NCBI GenBank assembly: GCA_030647575.1
Contig: JAUSJS010000223.1
Location: 1-5,930 of the forward strand
Source: Candidatus Limnocylindrales bacterium
GTDB taxonomy: Bacteria > Chloroflexota > Limnocylindria > Limnocylindrales > CSP1-4
Length of the DNA: 5,930 nucleotides
Reading direction: 5' to 3'
In this document: piece by piece, positions 1-5,737 of the stretch
Layout of the letters: the number at the start of each line of letters is the position of its first letter
Numbering within the stretch: position 1 is the stretch's first letter
The notes under the pieces: generated by a model
What the model saw: the letters and a program-made list of their open reading frames with translations, nothing else
What the model was told of the DNA's origin: nothing
Database searches by the model: none
Program-made: the position numbers and the translations under genes

Positions 1-1
1 A

Positions 2-1144
2 GGGCTCGAGGGGTCCGTGCTTCCCGGCCTCCTCCGACAGGCCGGCTATCGCGTGCGCCTGGAGCAGGTTGGCGGCACGACCCACCTCCTCGCCGAGCGG
101 CACCGGCTGAGCCCGCTGGCGTCGCTCGTCAGCCATGGTGCGCTCGTCCTGTTCGTGCTCGGGATGGGGATCGTGACGCCCCGCTTCGGGTACGAGACGG
201 CGCTCAAGGTGCCCGTCGGCGAGGGCCGGCCGACCGGGTTCCCGGACGATCCGCAGACCGTCCTCGTCCAGAACGAGGCCTTCGTCGCCCGCTACGATCC
301 GGCCGGAAACCCAATCGACTACCGGACGACACTGGCCGTCTACCGCAACGGCGAGCAGATCGCCCGCAAGGAGGTTACGGTCAATGACCCTCTCTCCGTC
401 GACGGCTGGGTGTTCCATGAGAACTTCTTCGGACCCGCGGTGGAGCTCGACGTCCGCGACGGGAATGGCCTCATCCTCTACTCGGGCGCCGTCCTGCTCG
501 ACGGTCAGCTGGCCGGCAAGCCAGAAGGCCTCCTTCGGGTGCCGGGCACGGATGTCTCGCTCGAGCTGCTCCTGGCGAGGGGCGAGGGGGACGTCGCCGA
601 GCTCACGGTCGTCGGCGTCCGTCCACCGCCGAGCGCCGAGGCAGGTCCCGAGATCGCATTCGGCGCCGTGCTTCGCACCGGCGACGGCTACTTCGTTCCG
701 GATCCCGGCATCGGCATCGAGTTCCGGCGGCCGACCAGCTACATCGGCCTGATTGCCAAGCGCGACCCCGGCCAGGGAATCATCTGGCTCGGAGCGATCC
801 TCCTCGTCGTGGGCATATCGATAAGCCTTCTCAGGCCGCGACGACGCATCTGGGCGCGCTATAACGCGACGACGGTGCGCCTCGCGGTCGTAGGCGGGGA
901 TCCGTTCGCCGAGGATGCGTGTGCTCGACTGGTAGCCCGGCTGCCTGCCGTCGGTTCGCACCGGACTGAGCCGGTCGCGGTGCATTCGTCAGGGGCCGGG
1001 CCAGGTCCGACCGCCGTCGTCAGAGCGGAAGAAATCGGTCGCGCGCGTGACGAGCGCGATGGTGCGACCGCCGTCCGAAACCGCGATGGCGAACGGCTGA
1101 CCCTCGAACGGGAGCTTCGACCAGCTGGCCCCACCGTCGTCTGA
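2..1144 (+). CDS. resB: ResB/CcsB cytochrome c biogenesis protein, 5' partial
   Basis: ResB (CcsB) pairs with ResC/CcsA in system II cytochrome c maturation, which moves heme across the membrane and attaches it to apocytochromes. The frame is open to the left edge, and the first possible start (GTG at 17) lies inside homologous sequence, so the N-terminal transmembrane part is outside the window. Numbered from base 2, the fragment shows a membrane segment at about 42-60 with the motif LVSHGALVLFVLG, a large extracytoplasmic domain at about 62-255 containing VNDPLSVDGWVFHENFFG, the stretch YIGLIAKRDPGQGIIWLG, a last membrane segment at about 260-277, then RPRRRIWAR. These are family hallmarks. 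Family members usually end a few dozen residues after the RRRxWAR stretch; this one runs about 60 residues further, antisense to the neighbouring gene, with degraded codon use. The identification is firm; the last 50-60 codons are doubtful. Confidence 0.9.
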   Translation, partial: GLEGSVLPGLLRQAGYRVRLEQVGGTTHLLAERHRLSPLASLVSHGALVLFVLGMGIVTPRFGYETALKVPVGEGRPTGFPDDPQTVLVQNEAFVARYDPAGNPIDYRTTLAVYRNGEQIARKEVTVNDPLSVDGWVFHENFFGPAVELDVRDGNGLILYSGAVLLDGQLAGKPEGLLRVPGTDVSLELLLARGEGDVAELTVVGVRPPPSAEAGPEIAFGAVLRTGDGYFVPDPGIGIEFRRPTSYIGLIAKRDPGQGIIWLGAILLVVGISISLLRPRRRIWARYNATTVRLAVVGGDPFAEDACARLVARLPAVGSHRTEPVAVHSSGAGPGPTAVVRAEEIGRARDERDGATAVRNRDGERLTLERELRPAGPTVV

Positions 1145-1891
1145 TCGAGCCAGCCCGTCCGGGCCGCCGGCGACCAGCACCGACCCATCGGACGTGGCCG
1201 CCAGGCTGACGATCGGGTAGAGCTCCGGGGTCGCGACGTTCCCCCACGTCCGGCCACCGTCGTCGGAGCTCGCGAGGCCTTCTGCCGTCAGCCCGAAGAG
1301 GCGCGTCCCGGATGGGGCCGCCGCGGCAACCGGAAACAAGATGTTCGCCTCCTGGACGCGCTCCCAGGCACGGCCGGCATCCACGCTTTCCCAAAGCCCA
1401 CCGGTCGCGAGGTAGGCCCACATCCGAGCCGGGCTGCCTGGATCGCGTGCGAAGCCGTGGATGTCGAGGCTCGGGAGAGTAGCGGGGATGTCCTGCCAGG
1501 TGCGGCCTTCGTCGCGGCTCTCGGCGAACACCTCGTGCCCCGCGATCACGATCGATCCATCGGCCGCTGGACCGAGGCTCATCGCGTCGGAACGGGTCCC
1601 CAGGGGTTGCCAGCTCCTCCCGCCATCGGTCGAAGAAAGAATCCCGCCATGGTGGCCGAACAGGAGGTGATTCGAGTCCTCGCCGACAAAGGCGAGCGAG
1701 TGCACGTCCTCGGTCCCCAGTCGGCTCCAGGCCTCGGCGGACGTGCCGCCAGGCCGGACGAGGACGAACACCACGGCCGCAATGGCCAGCGCCCCGACCG
1801 CCGCGGCAGTCAGGACGAGAAACGTCCGGCCGCGCGTTGTGCCAGACGGACGTCGTCTGGTTCGCCCGACAGGGCGCGACCGCTGGGTCAA
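989..1891 (-). CDS. membrane-anchored Asp-box (BNR/YCF48-like) propeller protein
   Basis: From TTG 1891 this is a 300-residue protein with a basic cytoplasmic N-terminus (RSRPVGRTRRRPSG), one signal-anchor helix at about 24-45, and an extracytoplasmic region with six Asp-box motifs: 86-94 (STDGGRSW), 125-132, 169-176, 208-216 (SSDDGGRTW), 249-257 and 289-297. This pattern marks a beta-propeller of the BNR/sialidase-like or YCF48-like type. The motifs GHHGG (79-83) and LDIHGF (142-147) resemble the F510_1955 family of predicted glycosylhydrolases, often called exo-alpha-sialidase-like; from memory such proteins occur near copper genes. Enzymatic activity is not shown. The frame extends up to GTG 2020, with further GTGs at 1936, 1933 and 1927. 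I chose TTG 1891 because codons at 1937-1972 look non-coding in this frame (only 2 of 12 end in G/C), while another frame there looks coding and ends in a TTGA overlap with this TTG. GTG 1936 is the main alternative. It is the last gene of the operon. Confidence 0.8.
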   Translation of the reverse strand: MTQRSRPVGRTRRRPSGTTRGRTFLVLTAAAVGALAIAAVVFVLVRPGGTSAEAWSRLGTEDVHSLAFVGEDSNHLLFGHHGGILSSTDGGRSWQPLGTRSDAMSLGPAADGSIVIAGHEVFAESRDEGRTWQDIPATLPSLDIHGFARDPGSPARMWAYLATGGLWESVDAGRAWERVQEANILFPVAAAAPSGTRLFGLTAEGLASSDDGGRTWGNVATPELYPIVSLAATSDGSVLVAGGPDGLARSDDGGASWSKLPFEGQPFAIAVSDGGRTIALVTRATDFFRSDDGGRTWPGP

Positions 1892-2031
1892 GCGACGGGG
1901 GCCGTACGCGTCATGGGGGGCCTCCACCAACACCACACGAGATCGAACTCGTTTGCCACGAACCGCTCCACGGGCCAGCCATCGTACGACGTACCTGTAG
2001 TGCGTGCCAGGCTCGCCCACTCGGCTAGCAA
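1888..2031 (-). CDS. Trp-rich 47-residue small protein, unknown function
   Basis: I do not recognise this protein. It has a TTG start and reads LAEWASLARTTGTSYDGWP, then VERFVANEFDLVWCWWRPP, then MTRTAPVA. It has five tryptophans, three of them in VWCWWR. Its TTG overlaps the stop of the upstream lipoprotein (TTGCTAG), and its TGA overlaps the proposed TTG start of the Asp-box gene (TTGA), a layout typical of translational coupling. About 36 of 46 codons end in G or C. At 1937-1972, where the alternative reading is a long N-terminus on the Asp-box protein, 10 of 12 codons end in G/C here against 2 of 12 in that other frame. The frame has no ATG or GTG between the preceding stop (2251-2253) and the TTG, so TTG 2031 is the only upstream start. 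No clear Shine-Dalgarno is present, and ATG 1914 is too late to give a meaningful product. It could be a coincidental open stretch. Confidence 0.45.
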   Translation of the reverse strand: MLAEWASLARTTGTSYDGWPVERFVANEFDLVWCWWRPPMTRTAPVA

Positions 2032-2480
2032 TTGAGGGGGGCGCCGCCGGCGCCCGACGCCGCCCGGTTCAGCTCGCGCGACGCGAACTGGGTGAGGGCG
2101 AAGTCGACCTTGCCCGTGGCGCGGAAGTCGCCAACCATGAATTCGAGGTAGTTGGCCGCCTCGAGCATCGCACGCGCGGCAGCACCGGAACTCGAGTTCG
2201 AATCGACGCCGCTGAGGCTCGCCCTGGCAGCACGGACGAGTCGTTCCACCTCATCCACGCGGCGGCCGACTTCGGCTTGATCGCCGGACGCAGCGGCGGT
2301 CTTCGCGGACTCGACCGCACGCAATGCTGCGCGTAACGCATCCTGCCCCGCACAGGCAGGACTCCTGGTTCCCCCTCCGCAGGCGGCGAGCCCCACGATC
2401 ACCAGCAGAAGCACCAGGCACGTGGCCGCCCTGCCTCGAAGCCGCCCGGACCAACGGGGTTCCCCGAGACCGGGCTTCAC
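2025..2480 (-). CDS. small predicted lipoprotein, unknown function
   Basis: This is a 151-residue protein with a basic N-terminus (RLRGRAA), a hydrophobic stretch at about 22-33 (LVLLLVIVGLAA) and a lipobox LAAC with Cys34 as the lipidated residue, so the mature protein should be tethered to the outer face of the membrane. The mature part is mostly charged, Ala-rich and apparently helical (about 45-90 and 99-140), joined by a Ser/Gly/Asn-rich linker at about 90-99. It has one internal cysteine, Cys43, and ends in a cysteine, Cys151; these could form a disulfide or bind metal. The GTG start lies 1 base after the copA stop (TGA C GTG), and no other start keeps the signal peptide. A weak GAGAG lies just upstream. 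I recognise no named family. Its place directly behind copA suggests an envelope role in copper handling, which is inference. Confidence 0.8.
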   Translation of the reverse strand: MKPGLGEPRWSGRLRGRAATCLVLLLVIVGLAACGGGTRSPACAGQDALRAALRAVESAKTAAASGDQAEVGRRVDEVERLVRAARASLSGVDSNSSSGAAARAMLEAANYLEFMVGDFRATGKVDFALTQFASRELNRAASGAGGAPLNC

Positions 2481-2481
2481 G

Positions 2482-5154
2482 TCAGGCTCTCGCGCTGGCG
2501 ACCTGTCCTTCGATCGGCCGAATCGAGGCCGCGCCGATCTGCGGCGGCCGGAACCGTCGCAGGCGGAGGGCGTTCGAGACGACGGTCACGCTCGACATGG
2601 CCATCGCCGCGGCGGCGAAGATCGGATCGAGCAGGATCCCGGTGAACGGGTAGAAGGCGCCGGCGGCCAGCGGGATCAGGGCAACGTTGTAGGCGAACGC
2701 CCAGAACAGGTTCTGCTTGATGTTGTTCATCGTCGCCCGCGACAGCGAGATCGCGGTGACGAGCGCCCGCAGATCGCCGCTCATGAGCGTGACCGAGCCG
2801 GACTCGATCGCCACGTCGGTCCCGGTGCCGATCGCGACTCCGACGTCGGCGCGGGCCAGCGCCGGGGCGTCGTTGATGCCGTCGCCGACCATCGCGACGA
2901 GCTTGCCCTCGGCCTGGAGCCTGCGGACCTGGGCGGCCTTCTCGTCGGGCCGGACATCCGCCAGGACCCGGTCGACGCCCGCCTGGCGAGCGATCGCCCG
3001 GGCCGTCGTCTCGTTGTCGCCGGTCAGCATGGCGACCTCGAGGCCGAGCCGGTGGAGCTCCGCGACGGCTTCGATCGAACCGGCCTTGAGCGTGTCGGCG
3101 ATCGCGATGACCGCCGCCGGCCGACCGTCGACGGCGACGAAGACCGGCGTCTTGCCGGACGCCGCGAGCTCGTCGGCGGCGGCGCGCAGTGTGCCCGGGT
3201 CGATCCCGCGCGTCTCGAGGAACGCCGGCCGCCCGATGAGGATCTGGCGCCCATCGACGCCGGCCTCGATCCCCTGGCCGGAAACCGCCTCGAAGTCCGT
3301 CGCGTCCGGAAGCTCGAGCGCGCGGTCGTCCAAGGCGAAGCGCACGATCGCCTCACCGAGCGGATGCTCGGAGCCTCGTTCGGCGGCAGCCGCCAAGCGG
3401 AGGATCTCGTCCTCTGCCGGCGCATCCGGCGCCCGGACGACGTCGGTGACCCGCGGCTTGCCCTCGGTCAGCGTGCCGGTCTTGTCCAGCACGACGGCCC
3501 GAACCTTGTGGAGCCGTTCCAGCGCCTCGGCGTTCCGGAACAGCACACCGTTCTCGGCGCCCTTGCCCGTCCCAACCATGATCGAGGTGGGTGTCGCGAG
3601 CCCAAGGGCGCAGGGACAGGCGATGATCAAGACGGCGACCATGTTCAGCAGCGCCAGGTTGAAGGCGGGCTCCGGCCCAAAGACGAACCAGGCGACGAAG
3701 GTCAGCGACGCGATCCCCAGGACGGCTGGCACGAAGTAGCTCGTCACCAGATCGGCGAGGCGCTGGATCGGTGCCTTCGAGCCCTGGGCCTCCTGAACCA
3801 GCCGGACGATCTGGGCGAGCACGGTGTCCCGTCCGACCCGGGTCGCTTCGAACCGGAAGCTGCCCGAGGTATTGAGCGTGCCGCCGATGACCTCCTCACC
3901 GGGCGCCTTGGTGACGGGGATCGACTCGCCGGTGACCATGCTCTCGTCGACCGCCGAGCGGCCGTCCCGGACGATTCCGTCGACCGGCACCTTCTCACCC
4001 GGCCGGACGAGGACGAGGTCTCCCCGAGCGACGTCCTCGATCGGGATGTCTCGCTCGGCGCCGTCGCGGAGCACACGCGCCGTCCTGGGCTGGAGGCCGA
4101 TCAGCTTCTTGATCGCGTCCGACGTGTGGCTGCGCGCTCGCGCCTCCAGGAAGCGTCCGAGCAGGATGAGAGTGATGATCGCCGACGAGGTATCGAAATA
4201 GAGCGGCAGCTGACCCTCGGTGGCGACCCCGGCGGCCTGGAAGAAGCCCGGAAAGAGGATCGCGGCAAGGCTGTAGAAGTAGGCGGCCGACGTCCCAACC
4301 GCGATGAGCGTGTTCATGTCCGTGGCGCGATGGCGGAGGACCTTCCAGGCGCCCTTGTAAAACGGCCAGCCGGCGTAGAACTGGACCGGGGTGGCCAGTG
4401 CGAGCTGGAACCACGGGTTCATCAGGATCATCGGCAGGAATGGAGCGACCGTCATCGCGGCGAGCCCAAGGAGCAGCGGCACGGTCAGGACGGCGCCCAC
4501 GATGAGCCGCCGCCGGGTGTCGGCGAGATGGCGCTGCTGGAAGGTGGTCTCGGGCTCGCGGGCCGCCTCCCGGTGGGCGGCGTGCGGCTCGGCCTCGGCG
4601 ACGTCGCCTCGGGTAGCGGACGGGGACGATCCATCAACGAGGAGCTTCGCCTCGTACCCAGCCGCCTCCACCGCGGCGATGAGCTGGCCGATCGTGACGT
4701 CGGAGCGGGCGACGATCGAGGCGCGCTCCGTCGCCAGGTTGACATTCGCCACCTCGACGCCGTCGACCTTGCGGAGGTAGCGCTCGATCCGATTGACGCA
4801 CGAGGCGCAGGTCATGCCCTCGATACCGAGGGCGAGCGTCCGCGGGCCGGTCAGGCCGCCTTCGCGCGCCCGGAACGCGATCTCAACCGCCTGCGTGGCG
4901 GCAGCGCCGGACAGCTCGGCCTGCTCGATCCGGGCCTCGTAGCCGGCGGCCTCGACCGCCGAGCGCAGGTCATCGAGATCGACGCGGGTCGGATCGAACC
5001 GGACGAACGCCGCTTCGGTCGCAAGGTTCACGTTTGCCTCGACGACGCCGTCCACCTTGCGGAGATAGCGCTCGATCCGGTTGACGCACGAGGCACAGGT
5101 CATGCCCTCGACCGGGAAGCGGACGCCAGCGGCGGCGGGCGTCTCAGCCGTCAT
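2482..5154 (-). CDS. copA: Cu(I)-exporting P-type ATPase CopA with two HMA domains
   Basis: This P1B-1 ATPase uses ATP to export Cu(I) across the cytoplasmic membrane. The 890 residues contain HMA1 (GMTCASC at 17-23) and HMA2 (GMTCASC at 113-119), then a His/Glu-rich linker (about 185-210) and eight membrane helices. The actuator motif TGE is at 408-410. The metal site CPC is at 513-515 in TM6, YN at 822-823 in TM7, and MAMSS at 851-855 in TM8, together the Cu(I)-type signature. The phosphorylated Asp is in DKTGT (557-561), and the nucleotide and hinge motifs are SEHPLG (595-600), TGDN (711-714) and GDGIND (757-762). No key residue is missing. It is longer than typical two-HMA CopAs (about 800 residues) because of the linkers after HMA1 (about 79-107) and before TM1. 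The ATG has a GAGG Shine-Dalgarno 7 bases upstream that overlaps the stop region of the YHS gene, so the two are probably translationally coupled. Confidence 0.97.
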   Translation of the reverse strand: MTAETPAAAGVRFPVEGMTCASCVNRIERYLRKVDGVVEANVNLATEAAFVRFDPTRVDLDDLRSAVEAAGYEARIEQAELSGAAATQAVEIAFRAREGGLTGPRTLALGIEGMTCASCVNRIERYLRKVDGVEVANVNLATERASIVARSDVTIGQLIAAVEAAGYEAKLLVDGSSPSATRGDVAEAEPHAAHREAAREPETTFQQRHLADTRRRLIVGAVLTVPLLLGLAAMTVAPFLPMILMNPWFQLALATPVQFYAGWPFYKGAWKVLRHRATDMNTLIAVGTSAAYFYSLAAILFPGFFQAAGVATEGQLPLYFDTSSAIITLILLGRFLEARARSHTSDAIKKLIGLQPRTARVLRDGAERDIPIEDVARGDLVLVRPGEKVPVDGIVRDGRSAVDESMVTGESIPVTKAPGEEVIGGTLNTSGSFRFEATRVGRDTVLAQIVRLVQEAQGSKAPIQRLADLVTSYFVPAVLGIASLTFVAWFVFGPEPAFNLALLNMVAVLIIACPCALGLATPTSIMVGTGKGAENGVLFRNAEALERLHKVRAVVLDKTGTLTEGKPRVTDVVRAPDAPAEDEILRLAAAAERGSEHPLGEAIVRFALDDRALELPDATDFEAVSGQGIEAGVDGRQILIGRPAFLETRGIDPGTLRAAADELAASGKTPVFVAVDGRPAAVIAIADTLKAGSIEAVAELHRLGLEVAMLTGDNETTARAIARQAGVDRVLADVRPDEKAAQVRRLQAEGKLVAMVGDGINDAPALARADVGVAIGTGTDVAIESGSVTLMSGDLRALVTAISLSRATMNNIKQNLFWAFAYNVALIPLAAGAFYPFTGILLDPIFAAAAMAMSSVTVVSNALRLRRFRPPQIGAASIRPIEGQVASARA
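4755..4824. repeat. direct repeat copy in copA (HMA2 core)
   Basis: These 70 bases match 5043-5112 with five mismatches, at an offset of 288 bp (96 codons, in frame). They encode the CxxC loop and first helix of HMA2. The 21 residues at 113-133 are identical to 17-37 of HMA1. Outside this core the two domains diverge. Confidence 0.85.
5043..5112. repeat. direct repeat copy in copA (HMA1 core)
   Basis: Partner of the repeat at 4755-4824, with 65 of 70 bases identical. It encodes the metal-binding loop and first helix of HMA1. Such similarity between two HMA domains of one protein suggests recent duplication or gene conversion. Confidence 0.85.
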
Positions 5155-5161
5155 GGTTCGG

Positions 5162-5165
5162 CCTC
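5162..5165 (-). promoter_or_regulatory. Shine-Dalgarno of copA, overlapping the upstream stop codon
   Basis: GAGG with a 7-base spacer to ATG 5154-5152. Its first two bases are the last two bases of the TGA stop of the YHS gene (5166-5164). Ribosomes finishing the YHS protein are therefore on the copA ribosome binding site, which favours coupled synthesis of the two proteins. Confidence 0.7.
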
Positions 5166-5661
5166 ACATCGATGGCACATACGCGGGGTCGAGGTAGCGC
5201 TTGGGGTCCTCGTCGAACTCGAGCTTGCAGCCGTTGCCGCAGAAGAAGTAGTCGATGCCCGCATGGGTGCTGTCGAGCCCCTTGGCCCGGGCGCTCTCTG
5301 GCTCGACGGTCATCCCGCAGACGGGATCCACGGCCGTCGCGTGCCCGTGCGTGGCCGCCTCGCCGGCGGCGTGGTGATCATGCTCCGACGCTGGGCCATG
5401 GACGCTCGGCCCGACGAGCCAGGCGGCCTCGAGGCGCTCACCCCACGGCGCATCGAACGTCTGGATCTCCGGTTGGAAGCCGGGCGTTGGGGTCAGGCTC
5501 GCGGCCGCCCGCGGTCCGACCGCGAAGTGGTTGCCGCAGCAGCAGCCCTCCTCGACGAGCTCAGCGCCGCGGGCATACTCGACTGACGGCGTGCAGCCGC
5601 AGGGACAGTTGTACCCGGCACGGAGGGTGCCAGCGTTCCCTTCGATCAGTGTCAATTCCAT
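5164..5661 (-). CDS. YHS-domain protein with Cys-rich N-terminal domain and His-rich linker
   Basis: This is a 165-residue cytosolic protein with no signal or membrane segment. The N-terminal part (about 1-85) has a CxCxC cluster (Cys19, 21, 23 in YNCPCGCTP) and a CCC cluster (Cys40-42 in EGCCCGNHFAVG), then FDAPWGERLEAAWLVGPS at about 69-86. A His-rich linker follows (His88, 94, 96, 97, 105, 107). The C-terminus is a heavy-metal YHS domain: DPVCGM (112-117), YFFCGNGC (138-145) and the tail EFDEDPKRYL. YHS domains bind metals through these cysteines and are often fused to or encoded beside copper ATPases. I cannot assign the N-terminal domain to a named family. As the first gene behind the operator and coupled to copA, it is a likely copper chaperone, buffer or donor to CopA; that role is inference. 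The ATG start has a GAGG Shine-Dalgarno 6 bases upstream. Confidence 0.9.
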   Translation of the reverse strand: MELTLIEGNAGTLRAGYNCPCGCTPSVEYARGAELVEEGCCCGNHFAVGPRAAASLTPTPGFQPEIQTFDAPWGERLEAAWLVGPSVHGPASEHDHHAAGEAATHGHATAVDPVCGMTVEPESARAKGLDSTHAGIDYFFCGNGCKLEFDEDPKRYLDPAYVPSM

Positions 5662-5667
5662 GATTCG

Positions 5668-5671
5668 CCTC
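5668..5671 (-). promoter_or_regulatory. Shine-Dalgarno of the YHS-domain gene
   Basis: GAGG on the - strand with a 6-base spacer to ATG 5661-5659. It fixes this ATG as the start. Confidence 0.7.
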
Positions 5672-5681
5672 GACTGCAGGC

Positions 5682-5700
5682 TATACCCCTGGGGAGTATA
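5682..5700. promoter_or_regulatory. imperfect palindrome, likely CsoR-type copper operator
   Basis: The 19-bp element reads tatacccctggggagtata on the + strand. The outer TATAC/GTATA arms pair perfectly, and the core is a C-run facing a G-run. This resembles the G/C-tract boxes with AT-rich ends bound by CsoR-family Cu(I) repressors upstream of copZA operons. It lies 20 bp upstream of the YHS start codon and covers the predicted -10 box and start of transcription, as a repressor site should. It does not match the CueR pattern, which sits between -35 and -10 elements, or the CopY pattern TACAnnTGTA. No regulator gene is in the window, so the cognate protein is inferred. Confidence 0.65.
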
Positions 5701-5703
5701 CCA
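5695..5703 (-). promoter_or_regulatory. extended -10 promoter for the YHS-copA operon
   Basis: On the - strand the sequence is TGGTATACT: a TATACT -10 hexamer (5 of 6 matches to TATAAT) preceded by the extended TG at the correct spacing. No good -35 at 16-18 bp is seen; TTGCCC (5728-5723) is 22 bp away, which is too far. Transcription should start near 5688, inside the palindrome, leaving a leader of roughly 27 bases before the ATG. Confidence 0.5.
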
Positions 5704-5737
5704 CCGCTTCTCATGTCGCGATGGGCAACTCCCCTGA

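Noticed and set aside
975..1010. Possible bidirectional terminator between resB and the Asp-box gene, from the ggccgggcc sequence
   Set aside because: The repeat leaves no workable hairpin loop and no U-tract follows on either strand.
1930..2024. Possible tRNA, suggested by GAGTTCGATCTCG on the - strand
   Set aside because: The T-arm does not fit the GTTCRANNC pattern with a closed 5-bp stem, and no acceptor, D-arm or anticodon arm can be folded around it.
1457..2336. Several + strand frames antisense to the Asp-box and lipoprotein genes
   Set aside because: Their translations have no recognisable motifs, and the opposite strand shows repeated Asp-boxes and a lipobox.
2717..3739. A 340-codon + strand frame inside copA
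   Set aside because: Ser/Ala/Arg-rich translation with no domain; an antisense shadow of copA.
2422..5586. A 1054-codon open frame on the + strand across copA and part of the YHS gene
   Set aside because: It is in codon register with copA, so its stops would need TTA, CTA or TCA codons in copA, which this GC-rich genome avoids. The product is Arg/Asp/Gly-rich low-complexity sequence with no domains, while copA on the other strand has every P-type ATPase motif.
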